Part shown: positions 50,801 through 62,303 of the stretch, piece after piece | How the letters are laid out: every line of letters begins with the position of its first letter | Numbering within the stretch: position 1 is the first letter of the stretch | NCBI GenBank assembly: GCA_003260075.1 | Contig: QLIY01000227.1 | Location: forward strand, 1-64,000 | Length of the DNA stretch: 64,000 nucleotides | Direction of reading: 5' to 3' | DNA from: Phallusia mammillata | Lineage: Eukaryota > Chordata > Ascidiacea > Phlebobranchia > Ascidiidae | Made by a program: the position numbers and the translations under genes | Notes under the pieces: model-generated | What the model was told of the DNA's origin: nothing | What the model saw: only the letters and a program-made list of their open reading frames with translations | The model's database searches: none

Positions 50801-52535
50801 TGGGTACGGAGAATTGAATTAACTGTTCTTGGTATTCAGTTTGATAAGCGTATCCGCCTCCAGATACTCCCACTATATCGGTTACTTTTTAATGTGCCGA
50901 CTTGTTTTTCGCAAAATCCAGGAAATGGGCAATATCTACAAGGTCCGATACTTTTCATGCGCGTAAATTAAGCGTTTTTCCGACTTCTTCGTGTGGATTC
51001 GCTTGGCGGTCACGCATGCGCTTTGACATATGCATTTCCTTATGTAACTTAAGACTAGATGCTTATCTGTGAGATGAGAAGACAAGTCAAGCAAAAATTT
51101 TTGATGCAATGTAGAACAATTCACCTGCAACCGTTTTTCTTGGGTTCGCAAAGTCTCGTATGCAAGTCTTGTAATTATTACAATAAACAATGCCACGTAG
51201 TTTTCTTGCGAGAGTTAATCCTATACCAGTGGTTCCCAACCCTTATCGTCAAAACCTAACATTCCTTCCCAATATACTACATATTAGATGCAAAATGCAG
51301 CACATAACTGAAATTTGAATAGCTTCTTTTTGTCACTAACACATCTCTGCAGAAAGAATACTGAATCTGAATTATGAGACAAACATTTCGAAACATTGAT
51401 TTTTTGCTTCATAATCTTTAGTGATTTTGGTCTGGTGAGGGTCGCAAAATAAGTAGTTGGGAGCCGCATGCGGCGCTGTGAGACGCGGTTAAAAATCACT
51501 GTGCTAAACCATACAATAGTCAATAAAAATTGGGTCTTTTATCAACTTCACAAGTTATATTCCCAGAACAGAAGTGTATATTTACAAACCACATGCACAA
51601 ATGCCTGCGCCTGAACCAATCTTTGATTGCGGGTGGCTTCGGCAAATTCCGGGAGTAAATGTACCGGTTGTGCATGAAAGCGAATCGAACCCAGTTCCAG
51701 TAAAGATACGCAAGGTGGTTCCAACTTTCTCTACGACTCGCGTTTGCCTAAACAAGAAACTTGTAGTGCTTTGCTTCTTCCCAGAGAAACCTAATGAAAA
51801 AACTTAACGAACCAATTGAAATACCTATAGCTTGAAGTTAAGCTAATGCAACAGACTGAAAATAGGGCAAGCATCGATCACCACGACGGACTCTTTTTGA
51901 TCTCAACCAAGGATAAAAATCAATCAAACAAACAAACGTAACTTGTCGATCAACAATTGCTATTTGTCTTTTGCTAAGCATTTAACCAAGTTGAAAAAGG
52001 CCGTTCCAAGCGGCAACGTAACTGAATTGACTCCAATAGTCATTTGTGATGGACCTAGTTGGTTTATCACTTACAATAGTTTAAGAACATTTTGCAATAA
52101 ATATTCAGGCACAAGATTGTAAGTACGAGCATAATCTTTATGTTTGTTTGGCAACAATAAACTTACGAACACTATACATAGGGGAAAAAATAATACTTAA
52201 CCTCAAAAAACTATATTGCTTGGTCACATAGCATTTTTATTTTCTGTTAAATGAATAACTTTATGTTATTTTTGCAGAATGCACCACGCGACAAATTGCT
52301 CATCTACAAAGCATCGCAAGGCTGGGAACCATTGTGTGAATTTCTCGGTCATCCTGTGCCGAGCGCCCCCTACCCCCACAAAAACGTGCGGGGAGATGTT
52401 ATCGAGGTGGCGCTACAGAGCCATCCTTTTATGCGTGAGATGAAGTTTGAATTAGCCGTGGTTGCGTCCCTCGTGGTAGTTGTTATCGGTTCGGTGTCTA
52501 CATGGGCTGTGTATAAATGTTGGCACTGGTGGTAA
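44884..52535 (+). CDS. Membrane-anchored sulfotransferase-like protein (Sulfotransfer_4 type)
   Basis: Four exons, 44884-45135, 45848-45998, 48102-48208 and 52278-52535, join in frame to 768 nt and 255 aa. The N-terminus has the PAPS-binding P-loop (5'-PSB) as GFPKTGTKTLA right after the start, followed by ALGALGYNVYDF. IILAYRES(G) resembles the 3'-PSB strand (usual form VL..R). The C-terminal part LLIYKASQGWEPLCEFLGHP, with PVPSAPYPHKN just after, is characteristic of this family of small sulfotransferase-fold proteins. A C-terminal hydrophobic helix (ELAVVASLVVVVIGSVSTWA) with a short tail indicates a tail-anchored protein. The fold predicts sulfuryl transfer, but the substrate is unknown and many members are uncharacterised. 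The last intron is 4.1 kb and carries two MITEs. Confidence 0.88.
45616..45749. repeat. 22-bp perfect inverted repeat with internal 17-bp tandem pair
   Basis: Arms at 45616-45637 and 45728-45749 are perfect reverse complements (core CACTAAAACCAAAAGAC). Between them CGCCTATGTGGCAT(G/C)AT occurs twice in tandem (45693-45726). The unit lies in intron 1 of the sulfotransferase-like gene. It could be a small MITE; no clear target duplication was found. Confidence 0.75.
46112..46323. mobile_element. hAT-type MITE with near-perfect TSD
   Basis: Terminal inverted repeats CAGTGGTGGGATTCA and TGAATCCCACCACTG. Flanks are TTTGTGGG (46104-46111) and TTTGTCGG (46324-46331), 7 of 8 matching. The right end is then repeated after the single N at 46416 (46276-46415 versus 46417-46556), an unmerged overlap. 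Confidence 0.9.
46276..46556. repeat. Duplicated segment around a single N
   Basis: 46276-46415 and 46417-46556 are almost identical, with one undetermined base at 46416 between them. This parallels the duplications around C-runs. Confidence 0.85.
47387..47898. mobile_element. hAT-type non-autonomous element, 512 bp
   Basis: Left end CAGGGGTCACCGAACT and right end AGTTTGGTGAACATTACCCCTG form imperfect inverted repeats with GGCCCGCGGGCC-type subterminal sequence. Flanks are GCCTTGAG (47379-47386) and GCCTTGAA (47899-47906). Confidence 0.9.
49799..50181. mobile_element. hAT-type MITE with perfect 8-bp TSD
   Basis: Ends CAGGGTTGCCA and TGGCAACCCTG, bracketed by TATATAGG at 49791-49798 and 50182-50189. 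The interior repeats TCCTTATTTCTAAGA-type phrases. Confidence 0.93.
51227..51501. mobile_element. Older hAT-type MITE
   Basis: Left end CAGTGGTTCCCAACCC and right end GGTTAAAAATCACTG. Flanks TCCTATAC and TGCTAAAC match at 6 of 8 positions, consistent with an older insertion. Confidence 0.75.
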
Positions 52536-52735
52536 AATATTTTTTTGTTTGTTTGGTTAAGGCAGTGGTTCTTGACCTGTGGGCAATTCTCCAAAGAATC
52601 AATTTGACATTCCACAGTGGTTATTAATTAGCTGACAAATTCAGCACACACTTAAATCTGTCTGTATATTTTTTATTGCAAAACACTTCGGAAATCGATT
52701 GCCCAAATATGTGGCATCGTCAGTCCTAAACAGGA

Positions 52736-52741
52736 AATAAA
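52736..52741 (+). promoter_or_regulatory. Polyadenylation signal of the sulfotransferase-like gene
   Basis: AATAAA 200 nt after the stop codon at 52533-52535. Confidence 0.6.
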
Positions 52742-54240
52742 TTTGAAAGCTAATTAATGTCTTTATATGTGACTCGAATCGTCTGTTGAGCACCCGTGGA
52801 TCAGGACGATTTCTGTATTAGTACATCGTTATTCTACATTGGTTAATTACACCATTTGTTCTTCTTGTTTGTGCTTTGGAAAAGCAGATTAATAGTGTTT
52901 TGTTTTACAATTATGTGCTGCCTATGTAATAAATTGTATTTTTTCTAAGCTGGTTTTCTTCAAAGGTGGTGACGCCTCTTTCGTACTTACTAGATAATAA
53001 ATATTTTAGCGTATCTTTGCAGAGTTGCCCATATCCAGTTATTTACATGGTTGGACAAGCTATTGTATTGAATGTTGCTGGTTAATGAGTTTTAAACCTG
53101 GAAATGCAGAAACTGCAAACACAATATCGTTAAAAAGTAACATTTCAAGAAACGAATCTTAAGTAAATTAATGAAGATTTTAAACATCAACATTGATGGA
53201 TGTTTCATTGGTGGATTAAATCATGCTTTCATACGTTTTGTCTCCAGCTTTTCATTTGCAACAGCTTATTGTGTTTTTTATTCAAACTCACAATTACTCA
53301 GCTTAGTTTGTGTTTGTTTTGATCACTGTTATTGTTGGATGACAAGCTTTAACAGTCAGTAAATTATATACCTTTTTCGAAACATGCGAAGGCCTTATCG
53401 TGCGAAAATAACAATTTTACAATGTATTGTGCCTTGAATTATGATTCTGTCATAAACGTAGTACAGTATTTACCTCTGCAAATTGTGACAAGAATATGAT
53501 TAATTGTAGGCTATATGTTTTGCTTTGTCATTTGGTAAAATAAGACTTTCCTGACACTTTAATAATCTTAATTTTTGTTTAGAAAACGTTGAAAAGTTTA
53601 TTGCTTTTGCCACTGTGGGGCCTGTGCTTATAGTGCTTTTGCACAAAAATTTTAATTGCTTCGCATCAAGCTCTTTTGAGCAGTACTATCCGTTTTTGCA
53701 TGTCTTTGTTTTTTTTATCAGTGCTCCTAAATTTGACACAATTTCTTTTGTTTTGCCACATCGATTAAAACGGTCTTGAAGGAAAACTATAACGCGAATA
53801 GCTCTGAAAATCAGCAGCGAGAAGTGCGGATAAAATAAGCTCAGCAAAGGTATACTATGATGTTCAAACGTGGGTTCCAGTTTTGTGATGTATCAGTCAA
53901 TATTTTCTCATTGTTACATGTGTTAATACGTACATACACAAGCTCTCTTTTTGGTATTGTTTTTTAAATGCACCCTGTGGAGTTTAGTGAGCATCAGACA
54001 GTATGTCAGCGTTGTACAGGTGTTACATATGTCGAGCTGTTTTCAACCACACACACCTCACAAGCTATAGTCGGTAAAAGGTAATAGTAGTTTACTGCCG
54101 AAATTTTAAGGCCATCTAGACTGTAACAGCAGTAGTTTTACAAACTGTAATTCGTAAGCAAACCGTGTTTCCTAGGGACTTTAAAATTGAATAAACAAGA
54201 TCACAATACTCTTAACTTATATCATTTACACGTATCAGAA

Positions 54241-54246
54241 TTTATT
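54241..54246 (-). promoter_or_regulatory. Polyadenylation signal of the fatty-acid-binding protein gene
   Basis: AATAAA on the minus strand about 180 nt beyond the stop codon at 54427-54429. Confidence 0.6.
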
Positions 54247-54426
54247 CATCTCCAATGGAAAAGGCATAAATTCACGTCAAATAAGAAAACAACTTTTGTA
54301 AACTGTGTTGATTGGTCAATTTTGTCTCTTGCCGTGACTGATTGCGCCACAGTAATTACTTAGATACAAAAATGAATCTCTAGGCACGTTTAATTATATA
54401 GGAATAACTCTGGTGTAAACATTAGC

Positions 54427-57400
54427 CTAGGCCTTCCTCTTGAAAAATCGTTTCGCCTCTGTACCGTCGAAGTTCATTACCTAAAAATTCAAAACAGTTT
54501 TTTAATCGTTTTCCATCTCTTGTATAATGTTCAGTGATAAAGCAAATGAACTTTAGTTGAGTGTTTGAAAGTTATATTACTTTTTGTGAGCATATTTACT
54601 TGCAGTCAGGTCAATACAAAACATCTCAAGCAAACAACAATCAAGCTTTTTCCTTATGTATTACTTTGATGTTAATAGTGTGGGGATTTGTATGGTGGTA
54701 TTGAGAAAACGATGCAGTAGTCATGGGTTGGGGTAAAAACTCCTTTTTACATTGAACCTTTTACTGTTCAAACTCGTGCCTATGGTGCACTACAGCTAAA
54801 TCTTAATTGGACGGTCTTAATTTGTATATTTTACTTACTTGTATGAGTTTGTCGCCTTCTACATGTCGTGACATCACAAACTCTTTTCCCTTTTCAGTTT
54901 TGAACCTTCCGACCATTTTTCCCCCTTCAACTTTCCAGGACCCCTAAACAAAAAGTTAAACAATGTTTTACGCCAGTATGTACTTGTACTTTTGGCTTAG
55001 GACACATGCACGTGAAGCCAATTTTTTTTCTCTGTATCTTTAAACATTGTCAAATTTTACGAATGTTGGTTTTGGCAAAGTGGTACAAAACTTTCTTCAT
55101 TTTGTTTTTTAAGCTTAATATGTAAGGTTTTCAAACAGCTCTGACACGAAGTTTGAACAAAATGTACAATACAGAATCATAAGATGCTTGTGTTTGCGTA
55201 TCCTTTCAGGAATTATCTTTTGGACTGTATACATGTCGCTTTGTCGGATTTTCCAAAGTAAATCTTGTCGCACAACGAAAATACACGTGGACACAGTTTA
55301 ATGATTAACCGGATTTCCAACCAGGGACCTACTCTTGTGGCGCCACCATTGGGACCTTCGTCATCGAAGTCTTGACCAATACCCCCCCCCCTATCCTTTC
55401 AGGAATTATCTTTTGGACTGTATACATGTCGCTTTGTCGCATTTTCCAAAGTAAATCTTGTCGCACAACGAAAAAACACGTGGACACAGTTTAATGATTA
55501 ACCGAATTTCCAACCATAGACCTACTCTTGTGGCACCACCATTGGGACCTTCGTCATCGAAGTCTTGACCAATGGGCATCTCGCGTTCTTTGGTCTTGGG
55601 TCCGTTAACCGATTTCACTTTGAATTTTGAATCGCCAACGGCCTGAATGGACAGACTGCCACCCAGTTTGACGACCATTCCTCTTTTAATAGCGTTCATT
55701 CCTGTCAGTAAAATATCTTAAGTAGTAAGCTTTGGGAGAATTACTTTTGTAATCAACAGCTAAATTGTAAATGATTTCTATATTTCAGTATAGTTACTAT
55801 CACGCTTAAGTTTGGGGTGGCAATAATACTTGATGGTAAGCATGATCACTTTACAAAAGCTTATTTTGGGAGAATTACCAGACATCAAACCCCCCCCCCC
55901 GAGTTCACTTTGAATTTTGAATCGCCAACAGCCTGGATGGACAGACTGCCGCCCAGTTTGACGACCATTCCCCGTTTAATAGCGTTCATTCCTGTCAGTA
56001 AAAAAGTAGTAAGGTTTGGGAGAATTACTTTTGTAATCAACAGCTTAATAGTAAATGATTTCTATAGTTCAGTATAGTTACTATCACGCTTGAGTTTGGG
56101 TTGGCAATAATACTTGCTGGTAAGCATGATCAATTTACAAAAGCTAATTTCGGGAGAATTACCAGACATCAACAGTTTAATTGTAAATGACTGCTATAGT
56201 TTGGTATTGTGACTATTGCATTATATTTTTGGTTGGCAAAAATACTTGGTAGGCATGACTACTTAAGAGATAAATTCCACCATTAAGATAAGTGTTACTA
56301 TCACGTGACAACCACGTGACTTGGCGAACGTCCTTAAAACAAGTTGTTGATACCGACCTTGATTGACCTGTTGCAAACGCTTTACAGTTTGTTTTATTCA
56401 AACTTTAGTGTCGCCTAACAACAGTTTCCCAGTAACGTAAACTTTTATGTCATTGGGATATGAGATGATCATAAGAGCCATTACGAGGCAAACCCACATC
56501 TGTATACATCAATGACAAGTTACTTTTACTGCTGGCGCTAAGCCGGTTTAACGACCCCTGTTGCAGGTTTACCAAAGAGTGTAACGACATGTGATGAGCG
56601 ATAACGCGTGATTATTACATCATAAAAAATGTTTGGCCCGCGAGGTTGTTCAACCCAACAGCGGCCTTGCGCTCCTGGGGGGTTGTAGACTTAAATGACA
56701 TCACTATTGAAGGGTTTACCTATAGCGACCTTAAAACCGGTCGGAAAGCGCACAATCTGACCGCGCCCATTGATTTAGAAACATGATAAAATGGTTCTGG
56801 TAGACATCAGACAGTACACAGTTTCCTACACACAGTACAGACAGTACCACTCTTTTTAAAAAAATCTTTATCCTTTAGTTCAGGGGTGGGTAACCTTTGT
56901 TACTGTAGGGCCAATTATAAATGTCGAAATTGGAATATGCGTATTTGATTCCCCCCCCCCTAGGTACATCAATGACAAGTTCCTTTTATTGCTGGCGCTA
57001 AGCCGGTTTAACGACCTCTGTTGCAGGTTTACCAAAGAGTGTAACGACATGTAATGAGCCCCCCCCCCCTTCTAGCCACATTTTGCCAGATCGCAGAAAA
57101 CTATAGCATCAGGCGCATTAATCAGTTTAAAAATATGTAATAATTGACCCCCCCCCCACAACCTTTAATGAAGGGCCGCAGGTTGCCCACCCCTGCTTTA
57201 GTTCGTCCCAAAATATCGTTAAGTCAGATTTTGGTCCTCAAGTAAAGGTAAATACGTTTTATGTTGGCATTTCCGTTTGGTCCTATCGATTTGCCTTTGG
57301 GTCAATAATACACATACATTTCATCTTCGGCTTTATCAAAGTGTTATTTGACATGTAAAGCAAATATTTGACGATGCTTTAGTAAGACCGGAAGGGCTTT

Positions 57401-58691
57401 CTAATCAAACATTTGTTCGTAGCTACAATACGTGCAATTGATTTGATGTTTGGATCAAGGCACAAGGGATGGCTGTCCATGCTATGAGCGTCATTTATTT
57501 CTTTCTCTGACGTTAAATTTAGAACAGAATAAAACGTTTTCTGCAGCATTTTAATACAATGATATCGCTACAGATATTATTGAATTTTGCCGCAATAGTT
57601 TTAACGTGAAATGTTTTTATAAGGTACGTTTCATATGTCCTATAAATATTAGAGCTCTATTTTTAACACTGATGCATTTTTAAGAGCTCACCTTTAATAA
57701 CCAATCAATGGAATTTGGTTTAAAAATCATAGAGTCTTTAAGATATGAATCTTACCAACTTTCTTGAGGAATCCCCCCCCCCTAACGCGTGATTATTACA
57801 TCATAAAAATGCTTGAGCCGCGAGGTTGTTCAACCCAACAGCGGCTTTGCGTTCCAGGGGTTGTAGACTTACATGAGATTGCTATTGAAGGGTTTACCTA
57901 TACCGACCTACAAACCGGCCGGAAAGCGCCGAATCTGACCACGCCTATTGATTTGGAAAAATATACAAGAGAAAATGGTTCTGGTAGACATCAGACACAC
58001 AGTTTTTTACACACAGTACTAACAACAATACCACTACTTAAAAAAATCTTGGTTCCCTGAGTTTCCTGAAAATGCCGTTAAGGCATTTTGGTCCTTATAA
58101 GTACAGGTAAACACATTTTACTTTGGCATTTCCGTTTGGTCTTATCGATTTGGCTTTGGGTCAACAATACACTTACATTTCATTTTCGGATTTATCAAAG
58201 CGTTATTTGACATATAAAGGTAAATATTTGACAATGCTTTAGTAAGACCGGAAGGTCTTTCTAATCAAACATTTGTTCCTGGCCACAATACGTGCAGTTG
58301 ATTCGATGTTTGGTTTAAGGCACAAGGGATGACTGTCCATGCTTTCAGCGCCCTTCCTCTCTTTCTCCGGCGTTAAATTTAAAACAGAGTAAAACATTTG
58401 GTACACCATTTCAAAACAATGATATTGCTCCAGATATCAGTGAATTTTGCCGCAATACTTTTACCGTGAAATGTTTTTATAAGATACCTTTCATATGTCC
58501 TATACCTATAATATCAGAGATCTGTTTTCATACTAATTCACTTTTATGAGCTCACCTTTAGTAACCAATCAATGGATTTTGTTTTGAAAATCTTTAAGGC
58601 TTAAGATATTAATCTTACCAACTTTCTTGAGAAAATCGTCGTAGTTTTCGTTTTTGTCCAATTCCCATTCTCCTGCGATTGCGGCGGCCAT
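54427..58691 (-). CDS. Fatty-acid-binding protein family (intracellular lipid-binding protein)
   Basis: Four exons, 58691-58619, 55701-55526, 54943-54839 and 54480-54427, give 408 nt and 135 aa. Exon sizes (73, 176, 105, 54 nt) and phases match the conserved four-exon layout of vertebrate FABP and CRABP genes. The start MAAAIAGEWELDKNENYDDF is the family's GxW...(N/D)(Y/F)DDF signature. The middle has GDSKFKVKS and a (F/E)..G..FDD(E)-like stretch, and the end VMNFDGTEAKRFFKRKA matches the usual C-terminal strand. The product is a cytosolic ten-stranded beta-barrel carrying fatty acids or similar lipids; the ligand cannot be assigned. Partial second copies of exon 1 (57750-57772) and exon 2 (55335-55381, 55903-55993) flank C-runs and are probably allelic. 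Confidence 0.95.
55199..55574. repeat. Duplicated block around a 10-C run (exon 2 end and intron 2)
   Basis: 55199-55381 and 55392-55574 are about 97% similar, separated by 55382-55391. Both contain the 3' part of exon 2. Confidence 0.85.
55614..56171. repeat. Duplicated block around an 11-C run (exon 2 start and intron 1)
   Basis: 55614-55889 and 55903-56171 are two versions of the exon 2 start and adjoining intron, separated by 55890-55900. Confidence 0.85.
56590..58650. repeat. Two allelic versions of FABP intron 1
   Basis: Left version about 56600-57772, right version 57783-58650, separated by the C-run 57773-57782. Both share the ACGCGTGATTATTACATCAT segment, the CCGTTTGGTC(C/T)TATCGATTTG segment and the exon 1 end. 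The left version carries a MITE that the right version lacks. Confidence 0.8.
56881..57195. mobile_element. hAT-type MITE with perfect TSD, scrambled by C-runs
   Basis: Ends CAGGGGTGGGTAACCT and AGGTTGCCCACCCCTG-like are bracketed by CTTTAGTT (56873-56880 and 57196-57203). The interior contains three C-runs (56951-56960, 57059-57069, 57148-57157) and a misplaced copy of 56500-56602, so its true internal sequence is unknown. Confidence 0.85.
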
Positions 58692-60235
58692 TGCGATAGT
58701 TCACCAAAGTGTTACAACAAAAACAATTAACAACTGCAAGACATAATAACAGTCAAACTTGCATTAAAAACACGTCGACAAACACCATAGTTTTTAGGAT
58801 TTCAAAACTCAAACGTCTATGGACAAAATTAACGCAGCAAATAAATTCCATAAATAACACTAAATTGCTGCCTTTGCATCAGCCACGTTTAAAACAAGTT
58901 TCCCTCAAGCCAAAAAAGCGATATTTACAATTTAATGAGTAGGAATGCATTGTACCATCTCTGGTTTAACACCAGTGCACAACATACTTGATTTAAAAAA
59001 AAATCTTTAACTTATCACTGTGTAAAATGAAAATCCATGCCTTACGAATAAACACAGCAACCAGGCTATCCGATTATCTCGGGCCTTTACTTGTAGTGGC
59101 CTACAGCAAACAAATGAAAAAAGGCAATCTTGCTGTAAGTCATTGAACCAAAGACCGTGGGTACAGGTGATTTCAATTCAAACGGAAAATTTCAGAAATC
59201 TAACAACTTTTCCAAAGCAGCAGTTTTTGAAATCCTTTCATAAAATGTTTAACGAGGATGTTCAGCCATTTACTACCTACTTTATTGTGTTTTATTGCTA
59301 GCATAGTCAATACTTGGAACGGTAAACCAGCTTCAAACAAGCATTTTATGGGTGAAACATGCCGTAAAACTGGCCTAGCATCCGTTTAGAATCAAAGTAA
59401 TTCTGTCATGACATTGGCATCAATAAATCAATGTTCAGTTTGTGGGTTTGCCGCCAGCTTTTCTTCGACTTCGGTGTCATTGCCCTCATTCATTTTACTG
59501 AGGTCATGCAGGCTTATGGCAAAGTCGTGCAGCGCAGCATTACCGACTTTATACTTATTGGAAGCTGTTGATATTGAGGTCATCTATCGATTGAACTGGC
59601 GGCGGTTCAAATACTGAATTACAAATTGTTCAGTACATCACACTGAACACCGTCAAGTCTACCTATAGATTTATAATGTAGGCCATAACATACTGAGTCT
59701 ACAATGGATTAATAAAGCGCCAACCCTAGTCCAATAAGTCATACACGCAAGTCTGAGTAATCCAGAACAATGTCTTATCTTACAATGCTTTATTCTACAA
59801 TTAATAACTAAACTATAAACTGAACTTTCCGACCAAATGGGCTTCCCCAAAGCAGCACTCTTCATCAACTCAGTACCGCACTGATAACAGCCATCATTCT
59901 TTGTAGGTCATTGACCTCTAGGTCTAGCTCATGAATTACCCAGTCTCTAAACCAGTGGTATTCAACTTTTTTCACGACGTCTGACGCTATAAGCACTAAA
60001 TGTGGACTTTCACCCAGTCCCGTCTTTTAGTCACGTTCACCAAATTCTATTTCGAAATCCAGTGTAACGCTATAAGCACTGCCTTTGAACTTTTACCCAG
60101 TACCGGCTTTTAGTCATGGTCAACAAACGCTTTGGAGTCCGGTTCATTTGAGGTCAAGAAGGTAACATCAGGTCAAATGTTTGGAAAATGCTTGTTTTTA
60201 ACGTTATTTATGATTTTAAACCTTCATCTGACCCG

Positions 60236-60615
60236 AATAGCCCTAACCGCCGGCATTTCTACAAGTCTGCAAAAAAAGATAAAAAAAATTAAATTATTTT
60301 GAACTATTTGACATTTGACCTTAACCGACTCCAGTGCCGCTAGTTTTTGGTGTTTAAGTATCTGTATACCNTAACGTTGTAAACACCCAGTCCTGCCTCT
60401 ACCGTCGTTTAGTTTGGCATCTCCGTCTTATAGTCATGTCAAATATGCGCTTTTTCGAAGTCCCACCTTTCCCCCCCCCCCCGCCCTAACCGCCGGCATT
60501 TCTACAAGTCTGCAAAAAAAGATAAAAAAAATTAAATTATTTTGAACTATTTGACATTTGACCTTAACCGACTCCAGTGCCGCTAGTTTTTGGTGTTTAA
60601 GTATCTGTATACCCA
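60236..60615. repeat. Identical 133-bp duplication around an N and a C-run
   Basis: 60236-60370 and 60483-60615 are essentially identical. Between them lie an N at 60371, about 100 bp of other sequence and the C-run 60471-60482. Confidence 0.85.
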
Positions 60616-61008
60616 CCTTTTCCGTCTGTCCCGTCTTTTAGAGCTCGATTTCCGTATTTCCGTCGTCCCGTATTCCCGAATTTTAGACGTGTCCCCTTTT
60701 TAATATCGCAACCCATTTTAGCAACTTTGCGACCCCTTTTCAAACACTTTCGGTATTCATACACAGATAAACTTGTTACAACACACTGACACGCTTTACC
60801 AACTAAGAGTTTTGATGTTTTGACATTCATTTGCCCACGTGATGCTGTGGCACTTGCATTGAGTTAACTTCTGTATAATGACGTAATAAAGCATTTTACT
60901 GGGTATTGTAATGGTCATAGTGGGACGCAAAACAAGTTACAAATCAAATAGTTTCATTGTGTTGTTGGTTTTATTTTGTTGTTGCTGATAAACATATACT
61001 TTTTTAAT

Positions 61009-61247
61009 GTTTATCAAAGGGCCTCGCGACCGCAAGTAAAGTGGCAAACGAGGTTGGAAACCACGACTATTCTTAACAATACATTTCTGGTGTGCTAACC
61101 TGTTGCTTAAACCAGTGGTCGTCAACCTATGGGTCCCCCCCCCCCGTTTATCAAAGGGCCTCGCGACCGCAAGTAAAGTGGCAAACGAGGTTGAAAACCA
61201 CGGCTATTCTTAACAATACATTTCTGGTGTGCTAACCTGTTGCTTAA
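61009..61247. repeat. Duplicated block around an 11-C run
   Basis: 61009-61110 and 61146-61247 match closely. The left copy continues into CAGTGGTCGTCAACC just before the run 61135-61145, which the right copy lacks, suggesting a transposon end present in only one version. Confidence 0.75.
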
Positions 61248-61441
61248 CCTTAAACCTCGCTACTTTTCAGCTGCTCATACTGGGCTATTTAGCCAGCGAA
61301 TAAAGAAATATCTATAGGACAAGGTATACATATAGGCTACCAGGCAGTGATAAAAGTACAATAATATTCTTTTAGAACGGTCCGTCATTGTCAATATCAG
61401 CCCGGAATTCCAACAACATTCAGAACGTGATTAATATCTTA

Positions 61442-61680
61442 AGAGACAGCACCATAAGCATCTAAGACGTTGGTACCCCATACTTATGGGGCTCGTGTCA
61501 GGATAATTAGTAGGTATAGCGAGCGTTGAAATTAAACATATTTTCGTACTATTGTGCCCCCCCCCCAGAGACAGCACCATAAGCATCTAAGACGTTGGTA
61601 CCCCATACTTATGGCGCTCGTGTAAGGAGAATTAGTAGGTATAGCGAGCGTTGAAATTTAAAATATTTTCGTACTATTGT
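61442..61680. repeat. Duplicated block around a 10-C run
   Basis: 61442-61556 and 61567-61680 are near-identical, separated by 61557-61566. Confidence 0.85.
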
Positions 61681-62056
61681 AATGTTTCCATTCGTAGGAG
61701 ACGAAAACAGTATAATAAATCAGACTTGGCTTTCCATTTTAAAATTGAGACAACACTTAGAATTTGTTTTGAAAAGTTTCTGTGGTGCACCTTGATATCA
61801 TAATAAGCGCACGTTTGTTGATGGTTAACGCAACTCCAGGTTATCCTACGTGACGCTACATCGCAGAAGGTGAAACAAGCCTAACTCGTTTAACTTTAGC
61901 GGACGTAATATATACTATAACCAAGTATTGCTCATCCAGCAGTTTTATTGTTTTTATTGTTTTATTGTTTTTTTGTGTGTGTTTTGCATTTTGTCGCTTT
62001 ATAAGAAATTTGTCCTGCAAGATATGTCATTATCCTGATGAAGGCGTCTTGTATAG

Positions 62057-62194
62057 CAGGGGTCGGCAACCTTTTTTGCACTGCGGACCGCTTTTGACAG
62101 TGAAATTTTATTGCGGACCGGTCTTCAAAAAACTATAAATATTTAGCAATAAAAACGCTTAAATTAGTTTATCATCCAGGGATACATGGGCAAA

Positions 62195-62291
<97 letters not shown>

Positions 62292-62303
62292 TGCCGACCA
62301 CTG
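62057..62303. mobile_element. hAT-type element with perfect 8-bp TSD, interior lost
   Basis: Left end CAGGGGTCGGCAACC, right end TGCCGACCACTG, bracketed by TTGTATAG (62049-62056 and 62304-62311). A 96-base C-run (62196-62291) occupies the right half. Confidence 0.9.

Larger units (their letters stand above)
48209..52277. other. Intron 3 of the sulfotransferase-like gene
   Basis: 4.1-kb intron with hAT-type elements at 49799-50181 and 51227-51501. The short ORFs here show no family resemblance. Confidence 0.55.
52536..54426. other. Intergenic region between convergent genes
   Basis: Holds the sulfotransferase 3' UTR with AATAAA at 52736-52741, a possible hAT end (CAGTGGTTCTTGACCTGTGG, 52563), and the 3' flank of the fatty-acid-binding protein gene with an antisense AATAAA at 54241-54246. 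No coding exon recognised. Confidence 0.55.
58692..62056. other. Intergenic region with duplicated segments and transposon debris
   Basis: No coding exon recognised. It contains hAT-like ends (CAGTGGTATTCAAC at 59953, CAGTGGTCGTCAACC at 61114-61128) and three duplicated blocks around an N or C-runs, listed separately. Confidence 0.5.

Noticed and set aside
52563-52620. Possible hAT element beginning CAGTGGTTCTTGACCTG
   Set aside because: Only one end is recognisable and no matching right end or target duplication was found, so it is not listed as an element.
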